This document shows, piece after piece, positions 1-8,374 of a stretch of 64,000 nucleotides of DNA; the first letter of the stretch is position 1, and each line of letters opens with the position of its first letter. The notes under the pieces are model-generated. The model worked only from the letters and a program-made list of their open reading frames with translations. It was not told where the DNA came from and made no database searches. The translations under genes were made by a program, and so were the position numbers. The stretch is from positions 20,066-84,065 of the forward strand of contig SVPZ01000006.1 in NCBI GenBank assembly GCA_015065605.1. The letters run 5' to 3'. The DNA comes from Oscillospiraceae bacterium (lineage in GTDB: Bacteria > Bacillota > Clostridia > Oscillospirales > Acutalibacteraceae).

Positions 1-1140
1 GCGGTTAATATGCTAAAGCCCGACCTTGTTATCTGCGGAAGACAGACTATTGACGGTGATACTGCGCAAACGGGGCCCTCTTTGTCGGTAGCGGCAGGAC
101 TTAATCTTATAACCAACGTGCTTGAAATAGTTGATACAAACGGCAAAATTACCTGTAAAACAAGAGATGAGGGTGTAAAGACCGCCGATTATCCTGCACT
201 TATTACGGTTGAACGTTTTTGCTCTTTACGATTTCCTTCAATTCGTTCCAAGATGGGCGAGGTTATAACCTTAAATGCAGCAGACCTTAATGCCGACGTT
301 TCAAGATGTGGTTTAAAAGGCTCTCCCACAAAGGTACTTAAAACCTTTGAAAATGAAGAGGGCAGAAGAAAATGCACATTCATTTCTCCCGATAAGCTTG
401 ACGAGGTTATAAAGGTCGCAAGAGAAAAGGGCAGAGCAAGACTCAAAAACCGAGAAGAAAGTAAAGAGAAGTTAAAAGAAGTATGGATAGTTGGCGAAAA
501 ACCGCGTGAAATGGCTGAAACGGTTAGCGAAAATATCCGTGTAATAGAGCCTGACAGCGCCCGGAATATCGCCGATTTAATAAGCAAAGAAAATCCGTCC
601 GTAGTTCTTTGGGCAAGTGATTCTTATAGTAAGGCTACCGCTCCTCAGGTGGCGGCTATACTTAAAACAGGACTTTGCGCCGACTGTACCGCCCTTGAAA
701 CCGACGGGGAAAATCTTTTTATGTACCGTCCTGCTTTTTCGGGCAATATTATTGCAAAAATTTCTTGCGAAACCCGTCCCCAAATGGCAACGGTAAGAAC
801 CGTTGATAGCGAAGGAGCCGACGTTATGGTGTCCTTAGGGCTCGGTGCGGTTCATTTTAAAGAAAAGGTTTTTGCTTTTGCTCAAGAATATAATGCAGAA
901 ATAGGCGCAAGTCGAGGTGCAGTTGATGCCGAGGTTATGCCTTATGAAAATCAGATTGGTCTTACCGGCAAATCTGTCAGCCCTGCAGTTTACGTAGCAA
1001 TAGGTATTTCGGGCGCAGTTCATCACGTAGAGGGAATGAAGCGTTCGGGTACCATAATTGCAATAAATAAGGATAAGGATGCTCCTATTTTTGATTATGC
1101 TGATTTCGGAATAGTTGCAGACGCTAATGAAATTTTATAA
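1..1140 (+). CDS. Fused electron transfer flavoprotein EtfB-EtfA, 5' end outside window
   Basis: The reading frame is open from base 1, so the true start lies upstream. The first ~140 visible residues match the C-terminal half of EtfB (motif ICGRQTIDGDTAQ, the AMP/nucleotide loop of the beta subunit). A linker near residues 140-165 (rich in K, R and E) leads into an EtfA-like part that ends with the FAD-binding signature: GASRGAVDAEV, then QIGLTGKSVSPAVYVA and GISGAVHHVEGM. EtfA and EtfB are usually separate ~330 and ~260 residue subunits that pass electrons between flavin dehydrogenases and ferredoxin or quinone; here they form one chain, and the EtfA N-terminal domain looks shortened. The partner dehydrogenase should lie left of the window. 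The family is certain; the electron donor cannot be told. Confidence 0.9.
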   Translation, partial: AVNMLKPDLVICGRQTIDGDTAQTGPSLSVAAGLNLITNVLEIVDTNGKITCKTRDEGVKTADYPALITVERFCSLRFPSIRSKMGEVITLNAADLNADVSRCGLKGSPTKVLKTFENEEGRRKCTFISPDKLDEVIKVAREKGRARLKNREESKEKLKEVWIVGEKPREMAETVSENIRVIEPDSARNIADLISKENPSVVLWASDSYSKATAPQVAAILKTGLCADCTALETDGENLFMYRPAFSGNIIAKISCETRPQMATVRTVDSEGADVMVSLGLGAVHFKEKVFAFAQEYNAEIGASRGAVDAEVMPYENQIGLTGKSVSPAVYVAIGISGAVHHVEGMKRSGTIIAINKDKDAPIFDYADFGIVADANEIL

Positions 1141-1224
1141 ATTGAACGATCAGTAAACTTTTTGTACGATTTGCTATTGATTAATTTTATTTTTAATATA
1201 AAATAAAATTAAGGAGTGATAAAT

Positions 1225-1857
1225 ATGAAAAAAGTACTGTTACTTGGTGACTCTATCAGAGGCGGATACGCTATGTCGGTCAAGGCTTCTTTGGAAGGTA
1301 TTGCAGACGTTGTTTATCCAACAGACAGTGCTCGTTTTGCGGCATATACTTTGCGTACTATCAGCGACGACAGAGATAGATATAAAAACGAGAAAATTGA
1401 TATTATCCATTGGAATTGCGGTCTTTGGGACTGCCTTCGTCAGTTCGGCGAGGAGCCTAATACTCCTATCGAAATGTACGAATACTTTATCGATAGAATA
1501 TGTACTCGTATGAAGTTCCTTTTTCCTGAGGCAAAAATCATTTTTGCGACCTCTACAAAGGTTCTTGAAGAAAGACTGAATAAAAAGATTTTCTGCCGTT
1601 ATAACAGCGAAATTGATGCTTATAACGAGGTTGCCGTAAAGGTTGTAAAAAAACACGGCTTTTTGGTTGACGACCTTAATGCAGTATCTAAAACACTTGG
1701 AGAGGACGCTCATTCAGACGGTGTTCATTACTACACAAGTAAGGGTACAAAGGCTTTTACTATGCAGGTTATCGAATGCTTAAAGCCGTTACTTGATATC
1801 GACGGCGAAATCGAGTATAAAGAAGTTCTTCACCAATCAGCAGTTCATGGATTTTAA
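1225..1857 (+). CDS. SGNH/GDSL-type hydrolase (possible carbohydrate esterase)
   Basis: This 210-residue cytoplasmic protein has no signal peptide. Block I is near the N-terminus (LLLGDSIRGG, nucleophile Ser in GDSI), a block III-like WNCGLWD follows, and the Asp/His pair is SDGVHYYTSKG near residue 175. These features fit the SGNH hydrolase superfamily, whose members remove acyl groups from sugars, lipids or peptides; the substrate is unknown. I chose the ATG at 1225 because AAGGAG lies at 1211-1216 with an 8-base spacer; a GTG at 1216 overlaps that site. It stands alone between the ETF gene and the convergent SDR gene and ends in a strong hairpin terminator. A sugar-acetyl esterase would suit the neighbouring uronate and xylan genes, but that is inference. 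Confidence 0.8.
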   Translation: MKKVLLLGDSIRGGYAMSVKASLEGIADVVYPTDSARFAAYTLRTISDDRDRYKNEKIDIIHWNCGLWDCLRQFGEEPNTPIEMYEYFIDRICTRMKFLFPEAKIIFATSTKVLEERLNKKIFCRYNSEIDAYNEVAVKVVKKHGFLVDDLNAVSKTLGEDAHSDGVHYYTSKGTKAFTMQVIECLKPLLDIDGEIEYKEVLHQSAVHGF

Positions 1858-1867
1858 AAACAAAAGC

Positions 1868-1904
1868 GGCTGTCTCACTAAAGAAGTGAGACAGCCCCTT
1901 TTTT
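1868..1904. terminator. Intrinsic terminator between convergent genes
   Basis: Perfect 12-base stem GGCTGTCTCACT/AGTGAGACAGCC with a short A-rich loop and a T run on the + side. The minus strand also has a T-rich tail, so it may serve both the SGNH gene and the SDR gene. Confidence 0.9.
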
Positions 1905-1906
1905 AG

Positions 1907-2632
1907 TTATAAACTTTTTCCGCCGTCAATGTAAATGCTTTGACCGGTAATATATTTTCCGTCGTTACTGCACAAAAGACTTACCGTTGGCGCACAGTCT
2001 TCGGGAGTTCCGTAAAATCCTGCAGGGATACTGTCGGTAACCTTTTTGGCGTAATTTTCGTCACTTAACGCCTCTTTGTTACGATCTGTATAAATGACAC
2101 CGGGAGCAACGTTATTTACCGTTATTCCAAAGGGTGCAAGTTGTACGGCAAGGGATTTTACCATATTTGTCTGCGCCGCTTTAGATGAAGAATAAACCAG
2201 CATATCGGGGTGAGGCTTTGACTCCTGTACGCTTCCTATAGTTACAATTCTGCCCCAGCCGTTTTCCTTCATAAAGGGAACGGCTTGCTGTATTAAAAGA
2301 AGGGAAGAAACGTAGTTGCAGTTAAGCTGATTATAGCAATCGTCAAGAGTTATTTCCTCCCATGGCTTTTTGATTTGAATTGATGCGTTAAGAATAAGCA
2401 CGTCTAAATTTCCCGTTATTTCGATAATCTTCTTTGTTTCTTCGATATTGCAAAGATTTGCAGAAACAACTTCGGCAACACCGCCGTTTTTAATTATTTC
2501 TTCTTTTACTTCATTGGCGTTTGAAGTGTCACCCGAGCAGTGAACAAATATCTTAAAGCCGTCCTTTGCAAGTTTTAATGCTATGGCTTTTCCTATTCCT
2601 CTGGATGAGCCTGTAACTAACGCGGTTTTCAT
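1907..2632 (-). CDS. Short-chain dehydrogenase/reductase (SDR)
   Basis: A classical SDR of 241 residues. It has the N-terminal NAD(P) loop TGSSRGIGKA, an NAS motif in place of NAG, the catalytic Ser in TIGSVQ, the YSSSKAAQ active site (Tyr and Lys) and a C-terminal YIDGGKSL. The ATG at 2632 has AAAGGTG upstream. It is the last gene of a leftward operon with the RraA-like and UxuA-like genes. In uronate pathways a reductase (UxuB in E. coli) makes mannonate, the UxuA substrate; an SDR can take that role, so D-fructuronate reductase is a reasonable guess. FabG-like or sugar dehydrogenase activity is equally possible from sequence alone. Confidence 0.85.
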   Translation of the reverse strand: MKTALVTGSSRGIGKAIALKLAKDGFKIFVHCSGDTSNANEVKEEIIKNGGVAEVVSANLCNIEETKKIIEITGNLDVLILNASIQIKKPWEEITLDDCYNQLNCNYVSSLLLIQQAVPFMKENGWGRIVTIGSVQESKPHPDMLVYSSSKAAQTNMVKSLAVQLAPFGITVNNVAPGVIYTDRNKEALSDENYAKKVTDSIPAGFYGTPEDCAPTVSLLCSNDGKYITGQSIYIDGGKSL

Positions 2633-2653
2633 AAAATCACCTTTTTTAAAAAA

Positions 2654-3580
2654 TTAAAGAGCGGTCTGTGTGTCGTTGGGGTCGCCGTTTCTCGCCAAAT
2701 CGTATTCCTTTGACCAGTCGAGGTCACGGTATTCTTCTCCTCTTGGGTCATTTTTTATCCACTCAAGGAGCATATCGAGCATTTCTTCGCTCCATGTGTT
2801 TTTATCTATTTGCGCAGTAGTGAATTTACCCTGACTAATCATTTCGAAACCAAAATCGTCTTTAACGTGGGTTTTTGCAGCGCCTTCAACAACGTCGGCT
2901 ACCAAGTGGCTTGGTATAAACAGTACGCCGCCGCCTGCTCCGAATACTACGTCGCCGGGAAGACATACTGCGCCTCCGAAATTGGTTATATCATTCCAGT
3001 CTTTCATAACAAATTCACGTATGGGTGTCGGGTCAATGCCACGGTAGTAAACCTGAACATCGGGGACTTTTTTCATCTGCTCAACGTCGCGTATTCCGCC
3101 CCATACTACCGCACCGCCGTTTTTAGTGCGTTTTTGAAGAGCGGTTGTAAGGTTTCCGCCAAGGAAGGTGCCTTTATATATTTTATCGTACATATCGCAG
3201 ACTACAACGTCACGCTCAACTAAATGGTCGATAACCCACTGGTTGTAGTTTCCTTGAAGTCCGTCTTCGGCTCCTCTTGCAAACTGAACGTCGTGCAGAT
3301 CGGGACGGGTAGGGCAGTAGGTACAGGTAACCGCTCTGCCTACAAGCTTTCTGTCATCGTTATGTAATGCAAACATCGGGTTTTCTCCGCCGCCTACAAA
3401 CTGATGCTCATAGCCAAGTACGAAAATAGGCTTCCATACTTCTTCTAAAGTCATACCGTAAAGAGCATCAAGATGTTTATCTGCTACCTTCGGTCTTCCG
3501 TCAGGAAATCTTTCACCCTTCCAAAGCGGAGTAAGCTGAATGATTTTTTCTCTATCATTAAAATTCATTTCTTTTACCAT
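2654..3580 (-). CDS. RraA-like protein (HMG/KDPG-type aldolase superfamily)
   Basis: A 308-residue protein with the RraA/4-hydroxy-4-methyl-2-oxoglutarate aldolase fold signatures: GGIRDVEQMKK near residue 160 and a PGDVVFGAGGGVLFIP strand near residue 208. Typical aldolase members are about 210-230 residues; this one has extra sequence at both ends. The usual GD-x-x-x-x-D-x-x-GV pattern lacks its second Asp here, so catalysis may differ or be absent. The start ATG overlaps the stop of the upstream UxuA-like gene (ATGGTAA), which implies translational coupling. In the context of a mannonate dehydratase and a reductase it may cleave a keto-sugar acid into pyruvate and an aldehyde; this is inference. 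Confidence 0.75.
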   Translation of the reverse strand: MVKEMNFNDREKIIQLTPLWKGERFPDGRPKVADKHLDALYGMTLEEVWKPIFVLGYEHQFVGGGENPMFALHNDDRKLVGRAVTCTYCPTRPDLHDVQFARGAEDGLQGNYNQWVIDHLVERDVVVCDMYDKIYKGTFLGGNLTTALQKRTKNGGAVVWGGIRDVEQMKKVPDVQVYYRGIDPTPIREFVMKDWNDITNFGGAVCLPGDVVFGAGGGVLFIPSHLVADVVEGAAKTHVKDDFGFEMISQGKFTTAQIDKNTWSEEMLDMLLEWIKNDPRGEEYRDLDWSKEYDLARNGDPNDTQTAL

Positions 3581-4539
3581 CCTATCTCTTTGTTTATTGC
3601 GCCGCAGCTTTCCATAATGCCCTTTAAATATCCTATTGCAAAAAGTCTGCCAATGGCGGTGTAGCCTGCAAGTTCCTGTTTTTCTCCTGCCATTAACGGA
3701 ACGTGGTCAACCCTTATGGGAACGTTTATATCGCATTTCTTATAAAGACGCATAATATCAGCCATATCAATATTGCCGTTATCGTGAAAACTTTCGTGGA
3801 AATTGAACTTATCTCCTATAACGTTTCTGAAATGAACGAAAAAGATTTTATCTTTAAAATAGGGAATAACTTTATAAAGATCTTCACCCATAAGATGATA
3901 GCACGCCTGACACATTGTTACGCCCAAACTGTCACTATCAACTATACTCATTGCTTTTTTTACGTTTTCAAAACTTATCATAATGCGTTCAACTCCGCCT
4001 AGTTTTTGCAGTGGCGGGTCGTCGGGATGAAGAGCAAGTTTAATATTATATTTTTCGGCTTCACTTATAACCGCTTTTATAAAATACTCGTAATTTTCCC
4101 AAAGTTTTTCTTTAGTAATAACGTGGTCGGTTTCCTTATAGTCCTTAAGATTAAACCCTGTAACCAAAGCGTCGCCACGCTCAATAACAGAACTGTCAGT
4201 ACGTGTCCAGCCAACGTGTGCCATCCAGTTAAAGCATATGGTACGTATATCAAGGCTATCCATAATCGGAAACATCTTTATAACTTTTTCTATACACTCA
4301 TCTCGTTTTTCGTCACCTGCTTTAATGTGGTCGTGAAGAGCGTTGGGCATAGGCTCGATTATAAGGGGCTTTATACCGAAATCGGCAAATCTTTTTTCTA
4401 CCGTCTTCCAGTGACTTAAATTGTTAAGGTCAAAGGCTTCTTCTTCGGGAAGTCGTATAACACCGTGTTTCACTCCGCATTGACGTGCATAGTCCCAAGT
4501 CAAATCGTACTGACTTTTAAAATAATCCGTAAGTATCAA
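3574..4539 (-). CDS. UxuA-like mannonate dehydratase family protein
   Basis: A 321-residue TIM-barrel protein with UxuA-family signatures: FNWMAHVGWTRTD near residue 105, HPDDPP near 182, and the metal-site run with Cys in TMCQACYH, His in FVHFRNV and RVDH near the C-terminus. UxuA removes water from D-mannonate to give 2-keto-3-deoxygluconate in glucuronate breakdown and is normally 350-395 residues, so this belongs to a shorter branch and may use another aldonate. It is first in the leftward operon UxuA-like, RraA-like, SDR, and is divergent from an AraC regulator at 4676 that probably controls it. Confidence 0.8.
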   Translation of the reverse strand: MILTDYFKSQYDLTWDYARQCGVKHGVIRLPEEEAFDLNNLSHWKTVEKRFADFGIKPLIIEPMPNALHDHIKAGDEKRDECIEKVIKMFPIMDSLDIRTICFNWMAHVGWTRTDSSVIERGDALVTGFNLKDYKETDHVITKEKLWENYEYFIKAVISEAEKYNIKLALHPDDPPLQKLGGVERIMISFENVKKAMSIVDSDSLGVTMCQACYHLMGEDLYKVIPYFKDKIFFVHFRNVIGDKFNFHESFHDNGNIDMADIMRLYKKCDINVPIRVDHVPLMAGEKQELAGYTAIGRLFAIGYLKGIMESCGAINKEIGW

Positions 4540-4567
4540 AATATCACACTCCGTTCAAAAAATAATA

Positions 4568-4616
4568 TTGACAGATAAATACAAAGTTTATATACTTTAA
4601 TTATATAAAACTTTGT
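4568..4616 (+). promoter_or_regulatory. AraC-gene promoter overlapped by an inverted repeat
   Basis: TTGACA at 4568-4573 and TATACT at 4591-4596 with a 17-base gap point rightward to the AraC gene. A near-perfect inverted repeat, ACAAAGTTTATATA / TATATAAAACTTTGT, covers 4581-4616 and so overlaps the -10 region. It lies in the shared gap with the UxuA-like operon and could be the regulator's binding site for autoregulation. Confidence 0.6.
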
Positions 4617-4675
4617 TAATCAAATCTAATCAAATCGTACTTTTTTTAGGCTGAAAAATCCTATGGAGGTAATAA

Positions 4676-5512
4676 GTGAGAAGAGAATTTTTTTCAAAGG
4701 TGAACGGTCAGCATTTATTTTCCGTTTTTTACAGTATTAAAAAGCATAAGAAAAACGAATACCGAAAACATAATCACACTCAAACGGAATTGGGTTTTAT
4801 TTTATCGGGTAAAGGCGAATACGTATTGGGTAAAAAGCAGTTTTCGGTAGAAAAGGGCAACCTTATAATAGTGCGCTCAAACGAACAGCATTGTATTCCC
4901 GACGTGGAAAGCGAAAACCTTGTAGCCATCAATATACAGTTTTCTCCTTATTTTTTTTGGAATGAATGTCCAAACTATATTTCTTATGCGAAAATAAAGG
5001 CGCTTGTTAATCAGGAAGTAAGTATAGATAACCTGATGACCGACAGTGATATGGAAAATTTATTTTCTTCTTTAACAAGGCTGATTGACCAATCAAAAAA
5101 TGACTTTTTAATAGCCAGAAAGGTTTTGGAAATAGTTTGTCAAATAAGCGACAAAATCGATTACAAGGAAGAATTTAAGCCTGATACAAAGCATCTGCAT
5201 AACGTTCAGTGTGCAATAGAGTATATTAAAGAAAATTTCTATAAAGATATTACTTTAATCGATATCGCAAAAAGCGCCGCGATGAGCCGTTCTTATTTTT
5301 CTGCCGCCTTTAAAAACGTTACGGGAATATCTCCATATAACTTTCTTTTAACTACACGTATTGAAAAGGCGCAGGAATTACTTAAAAATACAAATAAAAC
5401 TGTAATGGAAATAGCGGGGGAATGTGGATTTTTAAGCCTTACGTCCTTTAATAAAGCCTTTAAATCGTTAATCGGTGTAACGCCTACAATCTTTAAAAAC
5501 AGTTACAGATAA
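4676..5512 (+). CDS. AraC-family regulator with N-terminal cupin
   Basis: A 278-residue transcription regulator. The N-terminal half is a cupin-like sugar-sensing domain (HNHTQTELGFILSGKG, then VRSNEQHCIPD). The last ~100 residues carry two helix-turn-helix motifs typical of AraC/XylS (LIDIAKSAAMSRSYFSAAFK and VMEIAGECGFLSLTSFNKAFK). It starts at GTG 4676, supported by GGAGGT at 4665-4670. It is divergent from the UxuA-like operon and most likely activates it in response to a sugar acid or oligosaccharide. Confidence 0.9.
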   Translation: MRREFFSKVNGQHLFSVFYSIKKHKKNEYRKHNHTQTELGFILSGKGEYVLGKKQFSVEKGNLIIVRSNEQHCIPDVESENLVAINIQFSPYFFWNECPNYISYAKIKALVNQEVSIDNLMTDSDMENLFSSLTRLIDQSKNDFLIARKVLEIVCQISDKIDYKEEFKPDTKHLHNVQCAIEYIKENFYKDITLIDIAKSAAMSRSYFSAAFKNVTGISPYNFLLTTRIEKAQELLKNTNKTVMEIAGECGFLSLTSFNKAFKSLIGVTPTIFKNSYR

Positions 5513-5517
5513 TATTC

Positions 5518-5545
5518 AGAGCAGTCAAAAAGACTGCTCTTTTTA
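5518..5545. terminator. Intrinsic terminator
   Basis: Stem AGAGCAGTC/GACTGCTCT with an A5 loop and a T5 tail. It sits between the converging AraC and GH10 genes. Confidence 0.85.
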
Positions 5546-5549
5546 CTTT

Positions 5550-6902
5550 TTAAAGTGTAAAGGTAGTGGTGTTTTCTTCGTTTTTGTGCAAACCAAAGGT
5601 AAACTTTAAATCATCTGCAGATAATTCGTAATCACCGTAAAAACCACGGAAAGAAGCATATCCGTTTTCATCTGTAGTAAGGGTTAATTTTGTGTGCCAC
5701 TCTTCGCTTATAAGTTTTTTATAAACTTCTGCTGATTTTTTCGGTGTTAAATCCTTGTGGAAAAGACCGCCTCTGCAGTTGTTTTCGTTCCATGTTGCAC
5801 CGGGCCCTGCATCATAACAATAACCATCAAACTGATTCCAGTAAATTATAGTATTTACTGCAGGATGCGAAAACCATACGGAATAAAGATTTTTAAGCAA
5901 CTGCGCCTGTATTTCTTCATCCTCTAAACTATCTCCAAAGGTAGGAATGGTTACTTCGGTAAATTCAATAGGAAGTCCTAATTCTGCCATTGTGTCAAGA
6001 AAAGCAAAATTAACTTGTGGGTCTGCCTCAATTAAGTAATGTGGATTTTTTAGGGATTTTTCATATTCTTCATCATTTTTAGCGGTAGCGCCAACAAAAA
6101 GATGATGCTGCATACCTATTTTGTCGATTTTTGTTCCGTTCAACAGGCACTTTTCTATCTGCATAAAATAGGGTGAACGGAAATCGTGTCTGTAAATGGA
6201 TTCTCCCTGTCCGCCGTCGTTAATAACCAAGGTTTCGTCACGCAAATACTTTTCGGCAAGAGCAAATGCCCATTCAACAAGGTCGCGTTTCTCCATTATA
6301 ACCGATTGAGTTTTCCACCATGCTTCAATAAGTGTTTCGTTAATGACTTCAAACTCGTAAAGTTTTCCTCTATAGCGCTCTGCAATTTCGCTTATGCGTT
6401 TTTCATAAAGTCTTTCCATTTCTGCCATATCGGTTTTAGGTAGCCAATCGGGAATGAATTTATCGTAAACAAGGCAGTGAAGTTTTGCGTCAATTCCGTT
6501 TTCTTGGCAATATTCCAAACACAAATCGGGGGCAGGGCGTCGGTAGATTTTTTTGCTGTCTTTTGTAAAACGCGGTTTATCCTGCTCGGGTTCTAATGCA
6601 TCCCAATAAAAAGGAATGGTAGCAAGGTTAAAATACTCCTTGAAAATTTCTCGGAATTTTTTGTTTTCTTCTTCAGTTTCAAATTCGTCAAGCATAAATA
6701 TATGTGCGCCGAATTTAAATTCATGACTTTTTTGGTCAACAGTAAAGGTAGTATGTGCTAAAGCTTTGCCGTTTTTATCGGTTAATCTTATTTTACAGTT
6801 ACCCTTGCGGTTTTGTTCGATGCCGTCGCTTATACGCTTTTGAGTATCGTTGTTATCTTCGCAAGATTTAAGCCATAGGTTGCGTTTTTCTTGAGTGGTC
6901 AT
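5550..6902 (-). CDS. Glycoside hydrolase family 10, endo-xylanase type, intracellular
   Basis: A 450-residue GH10 enzyme, a retaining endo-beta-1,4-xylanase family. The acid/base Glu lies in FEVINETLIEAW (about E189) and the nucleophile Glu in EFTEVTIP (about E315). A small beta domain precedes the barrel, and a short C-terminal module with YASFRGFYGDYEL follows it, as in many gut GH10 proteins. There is no signal peptide, so it should act on imported xylo-oligosaccharides. The ATG at 6902 has AAAGGAG upstream; an upstream in-frame extension would overlap the previous gene. It follows the enolase-superfamily gene by 16 bases and is likely co-transcribed under the AraC regulator at 8375. Confidence 0.9.
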   Translation of the reverse strand: MTTQEKRNLWLKSCEDNNDTQKRISDGIEQNRKGNCKIRLTDKNGKALAHTTFTVDQKSHEFKFGAHIFMLDEFETEEENKKFREIFKEYFNLATIPFYWDALEPEQDKPRFTKDSKKIYRRPAPDLCLEYCQENGIDAKLHCLVYDKFIPDWLPKTDMAEMERLYEKRISEIAERYRGKLYEFEVINETLIEAWWKTQSVIMEKRDLVEWAFALAEKYLRDETLVINDGGQGESIYRHDFRSPYFMQIEKCLLNGTKIDKIGMQHHLFVGATAKNDEEYEKSLKNPHYLIEADPQVNFAFLDTMAELGLPIEFTEVTIPTFGDSLEDEEIQAQLLKNLYSVWFSHPAVNTIIYWNQFDGYCYDAGPGATWNENNCRGGLFHKDLTPKKSAEVYKKLISEEWHTKLTLTTDENGYASFRGFYGDYELSADDLKFTFGLHKNEENTTTFTL

Positions 6903-6918
6903 AGTTTTAACTCCTTTA

Positions 6919-8256
6919 CTAACTCCAAATTCTATCGTTTGAAAATTCTTTATTCCATTCGTCTGTCGGTTCAAAATATCCCGGAATATTTGGATTTATG
7001 TGTTGTTTAAGCACTTCTTCATTAAGGTCGTCAAAACCAAGACCGGGCTTTTCAGGTACCTTAATAAATCCATCCTTAAATATAGGATTATCAATTCCCG
7101 TTACCATATCCGCCCACCACGGAACGTCAACAGAATGGAACTCAAGCGCTAATACGTTGTGCATAGCAGCGGCTGTATGAACTGCAGCAAGACAAGCTAC
7201 GGGACTTTCTGCCATATGTATGGCGGTTGCTACACCGTATTCGTCGGCGATATCGCCTATCTTTCTAAGTTCCAAAGCACCGCCACAGGTTAAAATATCG
7301 GGGTGGATTACCGATACACCACCTGCTTTTATAAGGGTTTCGAAGCCCTCTTTCAGATAAATATCTTCACCTGTGCAAACAGGAATAGTTGTGGAATTTT
7401 TTAGTCTTACGTATTGGTCGGTGTACATCCAAGGAATCATATCTTCAATCCAGGCAAGGTTATAGGGTTCCATTCTACGAGCAAAACGAATACAATCTTC
7501 AACGCAGATATGACCGAAGTGGTCGATTGCCAAAGGAACCTCGTAACCGATAACCTCTCTAACTTCTTTTACATAATTTTCGAGGAAGTCAAGTCCCTTT
7601 TCGGTTAAGTGAATGCCTGTATGAGGATGTGCAGTTGTAACTATTGAATAACTCTTCTGATGCTTTACCATATCCTGTGTAACACTACCGCCCTGAACGT
7701 TAAGAATATGTGAAGCGTACTTCTTCATATCATCAATAAAGCCTAAGGGAGCGTTAAGTGTACCAGGCTCATCAAGGAGAAGTCCTATTCCTAAATCCAT
7801 TTTCAAAAAGGTAAAGCCCATATCCATACGCTTTTTAAGGGCAAGTCCCATATCGTGACCTGTGTGTTTGCCATCAACGTCGGTATCGCAGTACACTCTG
7901 ATTTCATCACGGAATTTACCGCCCAAAAGCTGATAAAGTGGAACACCGTAAGCTTTTCCTGCCAAATCCCATAATGCTATTTCAATTCCTGAAACGCCGC
8001 CGCCCTGACGCGAAGGACCGCCGAACTGCTTGATTTTGTGAAAAATTTTATCTACGTTGCAGGGGTTTTCACCTAAAATTCGGCTCTTTAGCATAAGCGC
8101 GTAGGTTTTGGAAGAAGCATCTCTTACCTCTCCAAATCCGCTTATGCCTTGGTTGGTGTCTATTCGCAGTATCGTGCATCTTTTGGGTGCGCCGTCAATA
8201 TCTACAAAACGCATATCTGTTATTTTTAAATCTGTGGGGTTGGAACAATAATTCAT
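6919..8256 (-). CDS. Enolase superfamily sugar-acid dehydratase (mandelate racemase/muconate lactonizing type)
   Basis: A 445-residue member of the enolase superfamily. After the N-terminal capping domain the barrel shows KMDLGIG, AIDHFGH, WIEDMIPW, TGEDIY and HPDILTCGG, the usual order of the metal ligands (Asp, Glu, Glu) and active-site residues. Relatives dehydrate or racemize aldonic and aldaric acids; the exact acid cannot be read from sequence. The ATG at 8256 has AGGTG nearby, while a TTG six codons upstream has no separate ribosome site. It is upstream of GH10, divergent from an AraC regulator, and could handle a sugar acid released from glucuronoxylan. Confidence 0.85.
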   Translation of the reverse strand: MNYCSNPTDLKITDMRFVDIDGAPKRCTILRIDTNQGISGFGEVRDASSKTYALMLKSRILGENPCNVDKIFHKIKQFGGPSRQGGGVSGIEIALWDLAGKAYGVPLYQLLGGKFRDEIRVYCDTDVDGKHTGHDMGLALKKRMDMGFTFLKMDLGIGLLLDEPGTLNAPLGFIDDMKKYASHILNVQGGSVTQDMVKHQKSYSIVTTAHPHTGIHLTEKGLDFLENYVKEVREVIGYEVPLAIDHFGHICVEDCIRFARRMEPYNLAWIEDMIPWMYTDQYVRLKNSTTIPVCTGEDIYLKEGFETLIKAGGVSVIHPDILTCGGALELRKIGDIADEYGVATAIHMAESPVACLAAVHTAAAMHNVLALEFHSVDVPWWADMVTGIDNPIFKDGFIKVPEKPGLGFDDLNEEVLKQHINPNIPGYFEPTDEWNKEFSNDRIWS

Positions 8257-8267
8257 AATTTCACCTA

Positions 8268-8344
8268 TTGACAAAATATTTTAATTGATTATAATTCAAG
8301 TATAGGATTTTCCCTTTATATAATCAACAAATATATTGTTTGAT
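8268..8344 (+). promoter_or_regulatory. Divergent control region: AraC promoter and imperfect palindrome
   Basis: TTGACA at 8268-8273 and TATAAT at 8290-8295 with a 16-base gap point rightward toward the AraC gene. A 22-base imperfect palindrome spans 8323-8344 (ATCAA at one end, TTTGAT at the other, AATATATT in the middle) and is a candidate operator for both directions. Confidence 0.5.
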
Positions 8345-8374
8345 TTGCAAAATATATTACGATGAGGTGAAAAT

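Noticed and set aside
1240..1713. Minus-strand frame over the SGNH hydrolase gene
   Set aside because: Shadow of a clear gene on the other strand with matching motifs; no ribosome site.
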